From Candidatus Marinamargulisbacteria bacterium SCGC AAA071-K20 (GTDB taxonomy: Bacteria > Margulisbacteria > Marinamargulisbacteria > GCA-2716485 > AAA071-K20), in NCBI GenBank assembly GCA_003265975.1, contig QFBU01000025.1, positions 1-19,108 on the forward strand: a stretch of 19,108 nucleotides of DNA, written 5' to 3'. Made by a program: the position numbers and the translations under genes. Below are positions 7,796-15,805 of this stretch, piece after piece. The notes under the pieces were generated by a model. The model was not told the origin of the DNA, did not search any database, and was given only the letters and a program-made list of their open reading frames with translations. The stretch's first letter is position 1. Each line of letters starts with the position of its first letter.

Positions 7796-10051
7796 ATGTT
7801 TGATTTAGAAATGATAAGAGACGTATATTCTTCCTATAAAAGTAAAGTAGATAGCGCCAAAAAAATTCTCAACCGTCCATTAACACTTACCGAAAAAATT
7901 CTCTATGCCCATCTTAAGCAAGCCTTACCAACTGAACCCTTTAAACGTGGCGATGAGTATGTGTTTTTTGGACCAGACAGAGTTGCTATGCAAGACGCTA
8001 CTGCACAAATGGCTTTGTTGCAATTTATGCAAGCCGGTAAACATCAAGTTGCCGTTCCTTCTACCGTTCATTGTGATCACTTGATTTTAGCAGAAACGGG
8101 TGCTCAGTCTGATTTGGATAATGCTAATACTGTTAATAAAGAAGTATATGAATTTTTGTCTTCTGTTTCAAATAAATATGGTATTGGATTTTGGAAGCCA
8201 GGTGCTGGAATTATTCATCAAGTTGTTTTAGAAAACTATGCTTTTCCTGGGGGAATGATGGTAGGAACTGATTCGCATACGGTTAATGCGGGTGGACTTG
8301 GAATGGTAGCTATTGGAGTAGGTGGAGCTGATGCTGTTGACGTTATGGTAGGCATGCCTTGGGAACTAAAATTTCCAAAATTGATTGGTGTAAAACTTAC
8401 AGGTCAGCTAAATGGGTGGGCATCTGCTAAAGACGTTATATTGAAATTAGCAGGCATCCTTACCGTAAAAGGTGGAACGGGCGCTATTGTTGAATATTTT
8501 GGTGACGGAGCGGATAGTCTTTCTTGTACTGGAAAAGGAACCATTTGTAACATGGGGGCAGAGATAGGAGCGACTACATCGCTGTTTGCTTATGACGATT
8601 CAATGAGGGATTATTTAAGGTCTACTGGTCGGGAAGATGTTGTAACGGCTGCTGATGAAGTAGCTGACTATATTTCTCCTGATCCTGAAGTTGCTGCTGA
8701 TCCTGAGTCTTATTATGATCAAGTTATTCATATTGACCTTTCTACTTTGGAACCACATGTTAATGGCCCCTTTACACCTGACAAAGCATGGCCAATATCT
8801 GAATTTGCTAAGGCTATAAAAGACAACAATTATCCTCCAAAACTTGAAGTAGGTTTAATTGGATCATGTACAAATTCGTCTTATGAAGACTTAGACAGAG
8901 CTGCGTCGTTGGCAAGACAAGCAAAAGAAAAAAACTTGAAAGCTAAAGCTGAATATACAATCACTCCTGGTTCAGAAATGGTTAGGTTTACGGTAGAAAG
9001 AGACGGGCTATTAGCTCTTTTTGAGTCTATTGGTGGCGTTGTTTTGGCTAACGCATGCGGACCTTGTATTGGTCAGTGGAAACGCCATAATGTAGAAAAC
9101 CTAGGAAAAAATTCAATTATTACATCCTTTAATAGAAACTTTGCAAAGCGAAATGATGGTAATCCTAATACTCATGCGTTTGTAGCTTCTCCTGAGATAG
9201 TTACGGCCTTTGTATTGTCTGGTGATTTAACTTTTAACCCTATGAAAGACTCACTCATTAATGAAAATGGTGAGAAAGTTATGTTAGATCCTCCAAGTGG
9301 TGACAAATTACCCAGTAAAGGTTTTGATGTAGAAGATGCTGGATTTATTGCACCACCAGAGGATGGGTCGAGTGTTGAAGTACTAGTAAGTGATACGTCT
9401 GAGAGACTACAGTTATTAGATCCTTTTGATGCCTGGGATGGGAACGACCTTATAGGTTTGAAATTACTGATAAAAGCGCAAGGGAAATGTACTACTGATC
9501 ATATTTCTATGGCGGGACCATGGTTGAAATTTAGAGGGCACTTAGACAATATTTCAAATAATATGCTGATTGGTGCTATCAATGCATTTAATGGTGAAGC
9601 CAATACTGTGAAAAATCATATAACAGGGTCTTATGGTCCTGTTCCTGATTCTGCAAGACTATATAAAAGTGAAGGTGTCGGCACAGTCGTTATTGGCGAT
9701 GAGAACTACGGAGAAGGGTCTTCAAGAGAACATGCGGCAATGGAGCCTCGTCACTTAGGTGTTAGAGTAGTTGTTGTTAAATCATTTGCGAGAATTCATG
9801 AAACTAACCTAAAAAAGCAAGGTATGTTTGCGCTAACCTTTGTGAATGTGGATGATTACAATAAAGTTCAAGAAGATGATTCTATTTCATTTTTAGGATT
9901 ATCAACATTTTCTCCAGGTTCTCAAGTCTCTATGTCATTAGAACATAGTGATGGAAGTAAAGACGAAATTGAGTTGAACCATACTTATAATCAGTTACAA
10001 ATTGATTGGTTAACAGCAGGGTCGGCTTTAAATTTAATTAAAAGAAATTAA
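7796..10051 (+). CDS. Aconitate hydratase, mitochondrial type
   Basis: Interconverts citrate and isocitrate via cis-aconitate in the TCA cycle using a [4Fe-4S] cluster. At 751 residues it belongs to the mitochondrial-type group (animal ACO2 about 780 with its targeting peptide) rather than the ~890-residue AcnA or ~860-residue AcnB enzymes. Visible motifs: QDATAQMALLQF at 66-77, GTDSHTVNAGGLGM at 157-170, the cluster ligand C358 in GSCTNSS, and C421 plus C424 in ANACGPCIGQW. The C-terminal swivelling domain has TDHISMAGPW and GDENYGEGSSREHAA with the active-site serine/arginine loop. All three cluster cysteines are present, so it should be active. The start has a good Shine-Dalgarno, AGAGG at 7785-7789, 6 bases from the ATG. 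It stands alone behind the pdxA operon with 50 bases between. Identity very secure; acnA is not used as symbol because this is a different subgroup. Confidence 0.96.
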   Translation: MFDLEMIRDVYSSYKSKVDSAKKILNRPLTLTEKILYAHLKQALPTEPFKRGDEYVFFGPDRVAMQDATAQMALLQFMQAGKHQVAVPSTVHCDHLILAETGAQSDLDNANTVNKEVYEFLSSVSNKYGIGFWKPGAGIIHQVVLENYAFPGGMMVGTDSHTVNAGGLGMVAIGVGGADAVDVMVGMPWELKFPKLIGVKLTGQLNGWASAKDVILKLAGILTVKGGTGAIVEYFGDGADSLSCTGKGTICNMGAEIGATTSLFAYDDSMRDYLRSTGREDVVTAADEVADYISPDPEVAADPESYYDQVIHIDLSTLEPHVNGPFTPDKAWPISEFAKAIKDNNYPPKLEVGLIGSCTNSSYEDLDRAASLARQAKEKNLKAKAEYTITPGSEMVRFTVERDGLLALFESIGGVVLANACGPCIGQWKRHNVENLGKNSIITSFNRNFAKRNDGNPNTHAFVASPEIVTAFVLSGDLTFNPMKDSLINENGEKVMLDPPSGDKLPSKGFDVEDAGFIAPPEDGSSVEVLVSDTSERLQLLDPFDAWDGNDLIGLKLLIKAQGKCTTDHISMAGPWLKFRGHLDNISNNMLIGAINAFNGEANTVKNHITGSYGPVPDSARLYKSEGVGTVVIGDENYGEGSSREHAAMEPRHLGVRVVVVKSFARIHETNLKKQGMFALTFVNVDDYNKVQEDDSISFLGLSTFSPGSQVSMSLEHSDGSKDEIELNHTYNQLQIDWLTAGSALNLIKRN

Positions 10052-10082
10052 TCGACTTTAATAAAGGATAAGTGCTTTTAAT

Positions 10083-11237
10083 TTATACGGCTTGAGAAGC
10101 GTAGAGTTTTTCAATTGTAAACTCTGGATCAAGTATCTTTTGGGCTAATTTAAGACCAGACTTTCTGCTTTTTTCGATAATGCCTAAATTCTTTTTTAGA
10201 TGTTGGACTATTGAGGGGTTGAATAGCTTTTCTGTAACTTCTACAAGTTTAGTAATAGACTTTTCGATAGGAAGTCCTTTCTGATGACTTTTGTCTTGTC
10301 TGTAGCTTACATAAAGCTCTGAAATTGCTAAAAGTTGAATTTCAATTTCTAGGACTGCTATTTTGTCACTATCCATGTCTGTTAAGCGATGGTGGTCGTA
10401 AGTGGCCCATAAAACAATGTCTTTTATGTCTTCTAAATGTTTGATGATTTTGAAGGTATAGTACGGATAGGACTGAAACTCACTTTCTTCATCTTTACTG
10501 ATGTATGGGTACTTATCTAGGATGTTTTTATCAATCCCTATTTTTCCTAAGTTGTGAAATAATCCCGCCGTTTTAATTCTATGACAAGTATCGTCTGGAA
10601 GATTAAAACATTTAGACAGTGTAAATACGACGTATCCTAAGGCCAATGAGTGGGGCAGTATTAATGGATTTGTTTCATTTGCCCAAATATTAAGAAATAA
10701 TGCAAAGTTCTCATAGTCGTGAAGTTGATATGAACAGTGTATCGGTTGTAACTTTTCATAAATGTTTTGTTCTAAAAGTGGGTGATTCAAGTCATTTAGC
10801 AACGCTGGGTCGTCAATTAATTCTGTCAGTGCTTTTTTTAATTTAGGTTTGAATAGGTATGATTTGACTATGCTTCTGTCTAGTTTTCCATTTTCATTAA
10901 TATTGTTAAGTACTATTTGAGCTGTATTCATAAGTGGAATGAGTTTGTCTTGATCGTGAGACTGGATATAATTTAGAGTGTTTTCGAACCATTTAATTTT
11001 GTGTTGTAAAAGTTTGTTTTGAATAGAAATTGATCCCTGTTTTGCATTTAATAAATTTATATATAATGAACTCAAAATCAACTTTTCTTTATTAGGGTTT
11101 CCTAAACTACTTAAAAGTCTATCAAGTATATAGCTTGACTGTATGATTGTTTTAACCTTTTCAGGCGCTGTTATATCCAAAGCCTCAAGGAGGCAAAAAA
11201 ATAATTTTTTTAACTCTATTCCAGAAGACATGATCAA
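10083..11237 (-). CDS. Degenerate HD-GYP-like domain protein
   Basis: A 384-residue cytosolic protein with no signal peptide or membrane segment. Residues 1-190 are helical and unrecognised. Residues 195-360 follow the HD-GYP layout (the c-di-GMP phosphodiesterase group): H196 in PHSLALGYVV, then TAGLFHNLGKIGID at 223-236, YDHH at 280-283, and LLAISELYVSYRQDK where a-DvydA-T-RPY normally stands. Several catalytic residues are changed: the HD pair is HN (H228-N229), the next family histidine appears to be Tyr, and the GYP motif is missing. It may therefore bind a ligand or a partner rather than hydrolyse c-di-GMP. The longest frame starts at TTG 11237; an ATG at 11231 is an alternative, and a GGGG sequence lies 5 or 11 bases upstream respectively. 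Divergent from gltX and convergent with aconitase. Confidence 0.7.
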   Translation of the reverse strand: MIMSSGIELKKLFFCLLEALDITAPEKVKTIIQSSYILDRLLSSLGNPNKEKLILSSLYINLLNAKQGSISIQNKLLQHKIKWFENTLNYIQSHDQDKLIPLMNTAQIVLNNINENGKLDRSIVKSYLFKPKLKKALTELIDDPALLNDLNHPLLEQNIYEKLQPIHCSYQLHDYENFALFLNIWANETNPLILPHSLALGYVVFTLSKCFNLPDDTCHRIKTAGLFHNLGKIGIDKNILDKYPYISKDEESEFQSYPYYTFKIIKHLEDIKDIVLWATYDHHRLTDMDSDKIAVLEIEIQLLAISELYVSYRQDKSHQKGLPIEKSITKLVEVTEKLFNPSIVQHLKKNLGIIEKSRKSGLKLAQKILDPEFTIEKLYASQAV

Positions 11238-11251
11238 AAACGCCCCTTTTT

Positions 11252-11263
11252 TGTAGTACTACA
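11252..11263. promoter_or_regulatory. Perfect 12-bp palindrome, candidate operator
   Basis: TGTAGTACTACA is a perfect palindrome 15 bases upstream of the HD-GYP-like gene's TTG start. It lies just downstream of a candidate -10 and near the expected transcription start, so a bound repressor could block initiation. The regulator is unknown and there is one copy in the window. Confidence 0.4.
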
Positions 11264-11269
11264 TGTTTC

Positions 11270-11298
11270 ATTCTAACTTGGATGTCAATAAATCCAAA
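11270..11298 (-). promoter_or_regulatory. Candidate promoter of the HD-GYP-like gene
   Basis: On the minus strand, TTTGGA (11293-11298) and TAGAAT (11270-11275) are separated by 17 bases. A full-consensus TTGACA also occurs at 11283-11288, but its matching -10 position (CATGTA, within the palindrome area) is poor. Either could be used. Confidence 0.4.
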
Positions 11299-11333
11299 AA
11301 TAATAGGAAAAGTATTTATTATTAGACCTGTCT

Positions 11334-11362
11334 TTGACTGTACTTAAGAAAATGTTTACAAT
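11334..11362 (+). promoter_or_regulatory. gltX promoter
   Basis: TTGACT (11334-11339), a 17-base spacer and TACAAT (11357-11362) give a near-consensus sigma-70-type promoter. The expected transcript starts about 23 bases before the gltX start codon, leaving room for its Shine-Dalgarno. Confidence 0.75.
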
Positions 11363-11392
11363 GCAATTCTTGAAAAAATAAGGAGAAATACT

Positions 11393-12838
11393 TTGATTAG
11401 ACTACGATTTGGACCATCCCCAACTGGAAACTTACATATTGGAACGTTACGCACAGCTTTATTTAACTGGTTATATACTCGATCTAAACTTGGTAAATTT
11501 ATCTTACGAATAGAGGATACAGACCTTTTAAGGTCAAAACCTGAATATGAACAAAATATTAAAGAAGGACTTGAGTGGTTAGGCTTAAATTGTGATGAAG
11601 GCCCAGAAGAAGCTGGGGATTTTGGTCCGTATCGTCAAACCGACCGTATTAAAGAAGGTTATTATAAGCGAGCGCTTGAAGAATTGTTGGAGAAAAAGAA
11701 AGCATATTATTGTTTCTGTACAGTATCAGATTTGAATGGCGAGAGGGAGTCGTCTAAAAGCGCGGGCAAACCTTATGTCTATTCTAGAAAGTGTTGTGCA
11801 TTAACCCCTGAAGACGTTAAGTCTAGATTGAGTGAGAATATTCCCTATACGCTTAGATTTAAAATGCCAGAGAACAACTCTCTATTGTTTAAAGATATAA
11901 TTAGAGACGATATAAAATTTGATTGTACTCTGGTTTCTGACTTTGTGATTATGAAGTCTGATGGATCCCCTTCATATAACTTTGCGTGTGTGGTTGATGA
12001 TAAAGACATGAAAATAACGCATGTTGTTAGAGGAGAAGACCATATATCGAATATGCCTAAACAATTAGCAATATTTGAAGCATTAGGTTCTCCTGCTCCT
12101 GAATATGCCCATATGCCAATGATTTTAGGCACAGATAGGTCAAAACTCTCCAAGAGACATGGCGCAACTAGTGTTACGGAATATAGAGACCAAGGATTTT
12201 TGAAAGAGGCCTTTATTAATTATTTGTCTTTGCTTGGATGGTCGCCTAATGACGAACAAGAAATTTTCTCATTAGACGAGATTATTTCTCAGTTTGGTTT
12301 AGACCGAGTGTCTAAGTCTGGAGCCATTTTTGATATTAAAAAATTAACATGGATGAACGGCCAGTATATTAGAAAATGCTCTCCGGAAGATTTATTTGAA
12401 AGAGCATGGCCTTTTGTAACTGACACATTAAAATCTAAATTAACGACCCTTTATAGTGCAGAGGATCTAGTGAAAATTGTAAACTCGGTAAAGGATAATT
12501 TAGATACACTAGCGGATGTGTCTTCTTATATAGAGGTATATGCTAACACTGAAGATGAGTATCTAGATAAGCTAAGCAACTTTGAGTTTTCAGAATCTGA
12601 TAAATCTGTGATTTTACATTTTTCTGATTTTTTAGCCACATCCTCTGACTTAAATAAAGTTTCAGTCGATCAGGCCTTAGACTCCATTTTAGAGAAAACG
12701 GGCTTGGGTAAAGGGAAAGTATTTAGGCCACTTCGCATTGCTAGTTCGGCTGAAAAATCTGGGCCTCATGTTTCTGAATTATTGGCGATATTAGGAAAAG
12801 AAAAATTACAAAATCGTTTATCTGGACTTTTAAAATAA
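11393..12838 (+). CDS. gltX: Glutamyl-tRNA synthetase GltX
   Basis: Charges tRNA-Glu with glutamate (class Ib aminoacyl-tRNA synthetase, cytosolic); in bacteria without GlnRS it also mischarges tRNA-Gln, which cannot be decided here. The 481 residues have the normal length. The class I signatures are PSPTGNLHIGT at 8-18 (HIGH-type) and SKLSKRHG at 250-257 (KMSKS-type). C108-F-C110 and C134-C135 resemble the zinc-binding insertion of E. coli GluRS. FACVVDDKDMKITHVVRGEDH at about 197-217 is the usual catalytic-core block and is followed by a C-terminal helical anticodon-binding region. It starts with TTG, because the frame begins exactly at the conserved N-terminus (IRLRFGPSPTG) and AAGGAG lies 7 bases upstream; no in-frame ATG fits. 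It has its own promoter and is followed after 31 bases by the kinase-like gene, perhaps cotranscribed. Confidence 0.97.
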   Translation: MIRLRFGPSPTGNLHIGTLRTALFNWLYTRSKLGKFILRIEDTDLLRSKPEYEQNIKEGLEWLGLNCDEGPEEAGDFGPYRQTDRIKEGYYKRALEELLEKKKAYYCFCTVSDLNGERESSKSAGKPYVYSRKCCALTPEDVKSRLSENIPYTLRFKMPENNSLLFKDIIRDDIKFDCTLVSDFVIMKSDGSPSYNFACVVDDKDMKITHVVRGEDHISNMPKQLAIFEALGSPAPEYAHMPMILGTDRSKLSKRHGATSVTEYRDQGFLKEAFINYLSLLGWSPNDEQEIFSLDEIISQFGLDRVSKSGAIFDIKKLTWMNGQYIRKCSPEDLFERAWPFVTDTLKSKLTTLYSAEDLVKIVNSVKDNLDTLADVSSYIEVYANTEDEYLDKLSNFEFSESDKSVILHFSDFLATSSDLNKVSVDQALDSILEKTGLGKGKVFRPLRIASSAEKSGPHVSELLAILGKEKLQNRLSGLLK

Positions 12839-12869
12839 AAAAATAAACATGAGTGAGTGACATCTAGAA

Positions 12870-14081
12870 ATGTTAGAAATAAATAGTAATCAAGTTAATA
12901 TACTAAATGAGTTTCGAAGCCTTGTTGAAGGTATTCCGGGTTTTGAGCCATTTTCTCAAGAAACTCTTTTAGCCTTTGTTAATGATCCCCTTATTTTTTC
13001 TTTGAGTTTTAATAAAACTAAAGGCAATGGCATTTTATATGGGCTGGATCATGCTGATCTTCGAAGAAAGCTAGTGAATACAATTCCGGATGAGATTAGA
13101 TGTGATCTTTTATTTGAAAAACTGGAACAGGCTGGGGTGTTTAATCAACCTGATAGCCCTCTATATTCACTTACAATTGACGAAATAGTAAGTGTTGGTG
13201 ACATAGGAATGGGGCATAGTGTTTATGTTGTGGAGACTAATACAGGGTCTTGGGTTATTAAAGAAGGTGTGGATGAGCATCAACTCTTTTATGAAAAACT
13301 TTTAACTTTGCTAGATTGGCCAACTTTAGATTTGAAAAAAATTGAACGTAATGGAAAATGTTTTTCAATTTTTAAATACTTAGGCGGGCAAAATTTAAAT
13401 AGGTATACCCAAGAAAAATTACTAGATGAGAATCTAGAAATTCAACTAGCAAAACAAGCTGCCCTGGCAGACTACTTTGGCCGTGGAGACAGACACTTTG
13501 AAAATTATATGGTTTTTGAAGGGACTTTATATCCTATTGATGTAAGTTTTTTGTTTTGGACTAATAATGAAGATTGGCTTCTGAGTTATATTAAGGCTGG
13601 GTTGGCAGAATTTAGTTATTATTCTTTAGTTAAAGACGACCTCTTTTTATGTAAAGTAGAAGCGTTTTTTGAAGAATATAAAACAACGTCTGAACTGTTA
13701 AAATCTAATTTTAATTCCATCAAATTGTTGGTAGAAAATTTTTATGGAGACAGGGCAAATGACTACATTCAATTTATTAAAGATAGATTGTATAGCGACT
13801 CTTTTTTGTTTTCTCAACAGGAACTTTACATTAATGGGCTTAATTTTTGTAAAGAGAGGACAACTTATAAGCATAAACTTGAGCAGGTGGTATCTTATAA
13901 CCCGTCTATTTTAGAAGGATACCCGTATTTGAAAATGTATTATTTAGCTGATAAAGGTAGACATTCAACATTTTTCTTGATTGAAAAGTTTGAAAGGGAG
14001 TCGGTTTTTAAATTAATTCATAAACTCTCTGATCAAGTTAAAGAAAATGAAAAAATTGATATAAAGAATTTAACGCATTAA
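12870..14081 (+). CDS. Putative PI3/PI4-kinase-like (protein-kinase-fold) protein
   Basis: A 403-residue cytosolic protein of no family I recognise with certainty. The centre has a convincing kinase-fold pattern. A glycine-rich strand VGDIGMGHSVYVVE lies at 109-122, a candidate ATP lysine K131 in WVIKEG, and a catalytic loop GRGDRHFENYMVFEG at 204-218 with D207, R208, H209 and N212. TLYPIDVSFLF at 219-229 follows, whose D224 would be the metal-binding aspartate. GDRHxxN followed by ...IDxxxxF is the signature of phosphatidylinositol 3/4-kinases and related bacterial kinases, in place of the HRD...DFG of ordinary protein kinases. The N-terminal 100 and C-terminal 170 residues are unassigned. 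It follows gltX by 31 bases with no clear Shine-Dalgarno or promoter, so readthrough from gltX is likely. The substrate could be a lipid, protein or small molecule; this cannot be told from sequence. Confidence 0.6.
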   Translation: MLEINSNQVNILNEFRSLVEGIPGFEPFSQETLLAFVNDPLIFSLSFNKTKGNGILYGLDHADLRRKLVNTIPDEIRCDLLFEKLEQAGVFNQPDSPLYSLTIDEIVSVGDIGMGHSVYVVETNTGSWVIKEGVDEHQLFYEKLLTLLDWPTLDLKKIERNGKCFSIFKYLGGQNLNRYTQEKLLDENLEIQLAKQAALADYFGRGDRHFENYMVFEGTLYPIDVSFLFWTNNEDWLLSYIKAGLAEFSYYSLVKDDLFLCKVEAFFEEYKTTSELLKSNFNSIKLLVENFYGDRANDYIQFIKDRLYSDSFLFSQQELYINGLNFCKERTTYKHKLEQVVSYNPSILEGYPYLKMYYLADKGRHSTFFLIEKFERESVFKLIHKLSDQVKENEKIDIKNLTH

Positions 14082-14141
14082 GTATTAGTCTTTTTATTAA
14101 ACTCAGATAGCCCTTAAATTATTTTTTTCTTTTGATTGTAA

Positions 14142-15599
14142 TTAATGTAAAAACAAGGTTTTGGCTTCAATAAGATATTGATTTGCATCTGTTTCATTTT
14201 TAGATTCAGAATATAGCCTAGCAAGCGGTTCTGTTCCAGATAGTCTAATTAACACCCAATCATTATTATCAAAAATCACTTTCAAACCGTCCGTTTTATC
14301 TAACTTGGAAATGGGCTTTGAAAACAGTGGACTAAGAGACTTTAACTCTGCAGAATTTAAGGTTTTTACAATTGTTTCTTTTTGATCATTGTCAAAGGTG
14401 GCTGAGGTTTCTTGAAAACTAAATTTTCCGTACTTTTCTAAACATGCCATTTTTAGTTCAGATAACGATTTTTTTGAGTCGGCCATGATATAAAGTAGGC
14501 AAAGACCCGGAAGAAATCCACATTTTTCCATGGTATGTAATGAACAGGTTAAGCCGCCTGATGATTCTACTCCAAATGAGAGTTCACTTTTGTTTTTGGC
14601 TGTTTCTAAAAATGGAGCAAAGTGCTTAAACCCAACGGCTGTCTCGTTATAAGATAAATTATTTAAGCTGGTTACAGCCTTTACAATTCCAGATGAGGCT
14701 ACGGTTGTTACAATTTCTGTAACTGGCAAGCCACGTTGTATCAAATAGTCTGTAATAATAGCGGTGGCTTCTTCTGGTATTAGTTGTTCGCCCAAGTCAT
14801 CAACGATGCTAAATCGATCTCCATCTGGGTCATTTGAAATACCTATACTGGCGTTATTTAATGTCACCTTTTGCATTAAGTCTTTGAGACCCTCTGTGTT
14901 TGTTGGGTTTGGCTCAATTCCACCAAAATCTGAACGTGGCTCACTGTTTACTAATTCATAATTCTTTAGTTGAAGTGACTCGAATATAGTTTTCCAAACG
15001 GGCGCGCAAGTTCCGTATTTAGTGTCGCAAATTACTGTTGAATGGCTAATTGAAGTCTCAGGAAACCAGTTCGAGATTAATGTTATTAGTTCTTTTGAGA
15101 ACCAAGTTGTCTCACTTAATAAAGTTAAGCTTCCTTTTTCTTTGGACTGGGGTAGTTCTTTTTCTAAAACAGAATTTGCAATAGATTCTATTTCCTTAGT
15201 AATCAACTCTGGAGCAGGTGCTCCATTTTTAGGATTAAATTTGATGCCATTGTATTCTGGAGGGTTATGAGAGGCTGTTAAAATCAGTCCTCCCTGCAGT
15301 GAAAATTGAATGATATGTTTTGAAATAAGTGGGGTTGGTACGTACGTGTCGTAGTAATAAACATTTACACCTTGGTCTAACAAAGTATCTACGAGTAACT
15401 TGGTGAAAGAGTTTTCTTCTAGGGATGGAGAATTTCCTTCTCTTGGGTCATATCCTATAACTATCGACGGTGAAGGTGTTTCTTTTCCTAGAAATTTTGA
15501 AACGGCATAAGCAATGGCTTGTATGTGGTCTGGTTTGAAGGTCTCTCCAATAATGCCTCTATGTCCGGATGTTCCAAATTTTACAGGATTGATTTTCAT
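14142..15599 (-). CDS. Phosphoglucomutase/phosphomannomutase family protein
   Basis: An alpha-D-phosphohexomutase, which moves phosphate between C1 and C6 of a hexose (glucose, mannose or similar) through a phosphoserine intermediate; it supplies sugar-1-phosphates for glycogen or envelope polysaccharide. All four domain signatures are seen in the 485 residues: GTSGHRG at 9-15, the catalytic TASHNPPEYNGIKF with S110, the Mg2+ loop NDPDGDRF at 256-263, the sugar-selecting GVESSGGL at 343-350, and the phosphate-binding RLSGTEPLARLY from about 450. Every catalytic residue is present. Sugar specificity cannot be fixed; the ESSGG loop fits glucose-type enzymes. The ATG has AGGGG 9 bases upstream. 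The gene begins 25 bases after the CCA end of tRNA-Leu on the same strand and probably shares its transcript. It is convergent with the kinase-like gene. Confidence 0.93.
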   Translation of the reverse strand: MKINPVKFGTSGHRGIIGETFKPDHIQAIAYAVSKFLGKETPSPSIVIGYDPREGNSPSLEENSFTKLLVDTLLDQGVNVYYYDTYVPTPLISKHIIQFSLQGGLILTASHNPPEYNGIKFNPKNGAPAPELITKEIESIANSVLEKELPQSKEKGSLTLLSETTWFSKELITLISNWFPETSISHSTVICDTKYGTCAPVWKTIFESLQLKNYELVNSEPRSDFGGIEPNPTNTEGLKDLMQKVTLNNASIGISNDPDGDRFSIVDDLGEQLIPEEATAIITDYLIQRGLPVTEIVTTVASSGIVKAVTSLNNLSYNETAVGFKHFAPFLETAKNKSELSFGVESSGGLTCSLHTMEKCGFLPGLCLLYIMADSKKSLSELKMACLEKYGKFSFQETSATFDNDQKETIVKTLNSAELKSLSPLFSKPISKLDKTDGLKVIFDNNDWVLIRLSGTEPLARLYSESKNETDANQYLIEAKTLFLH

Positions 15600-15624
15600 T
15601 AAATAGTGCCCCTAATTAATTTTT

Positions 15625-15711
15625 TGGTGCCGAGAACAGGACTTGAACCTGCACAGCCTTGCGGCTACTAACCCCTCAAGCTAGCGTGTCTACCAATTTC
15701 ACCACCTCGGC
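15625..15711 (-). tRNA. tRNA-Leu (anticodon GAG)
   Basis: Read on the minus strand it folds as a full class II tRNA. The acceptor GCCGAGG pairs with TCTCGGC, followed by discriminator A and an encoded CCA. The D arm contains AATTGGTAGA. The anticodon stem CTAGC/GTTAG encloses loop TTGAGGG with anticodon GAG (decoding CUC and CUU). The long variable arm is AGCC-GCAA-GGCT, and the T arm is GCAGG-TTCAAGT-CCTGT. The long variable arm with GAG anticodon identifies leucine. No terminator follows; the next gene starts 25 bases after CCA. Confidence 0.96.
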
Positions 15712-15731
15712 AAGAAGTATGCGATGGAGAC

Positions 15732-15760
15732 ATTATATAGTAAGGGTATAAATATGTCAT
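15732..15760 (-). promoter_or_regulatory. tRNA-Leu / phosphohexomutase promoter
   Basis: On the minus strand, ATGACA (15755-15760), a 17-base spacer and a perfect TATAAT (15732-15737) precede the tRNA 5' end by about 20 bases. Near-consensus and well placed for strong stable-RNA transcription. Confidence 0.8.
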
Positions 15761-15783
15761 TTCTGCCTAGAATTTTGTATTTG

Positions 15784-15792
15784 TGGTATAAT
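15784..15792 (+). promoter_or_regulatory. folP operon extended -10 promoter
   Basis: TGGTATAAT is a perfect TATAAT with the TGn extension; no good -35 is seen, as is usual for extended -10 promoters. It ends 13 bases before ATG 15806, which would give a very short leader (about 7 bases) unless translation starts at the later ATG 15830. It is divergent from the tRNA-Leu promoter about 24 bases away. Confidence 0.65.
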
Positions 15793-15805
15793 TTTCTGTA
15801 AGAAA

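Noticed and set aside
10036..10083. AATTAAAAG / CTTTTAATT inverted repeat between the aconitase and HD-GYP-like genes as a terminator
   Set aside because: Only 9 AT-rich pairs around a ~30-base loop, overlapping both coding ends; too weak to call.
11299..11323. AATAATA / TATTATT hairpin in the gltX upstream region
   Set aside because: Seven A-T pairs only, expected by chance in this AT-rich spacer.
14082..14141. Terminator between the kinase-like gene and the phosphohexomutase gene
   Set aside because: T-rich runs are present but no stable stem precedes them on either strand.
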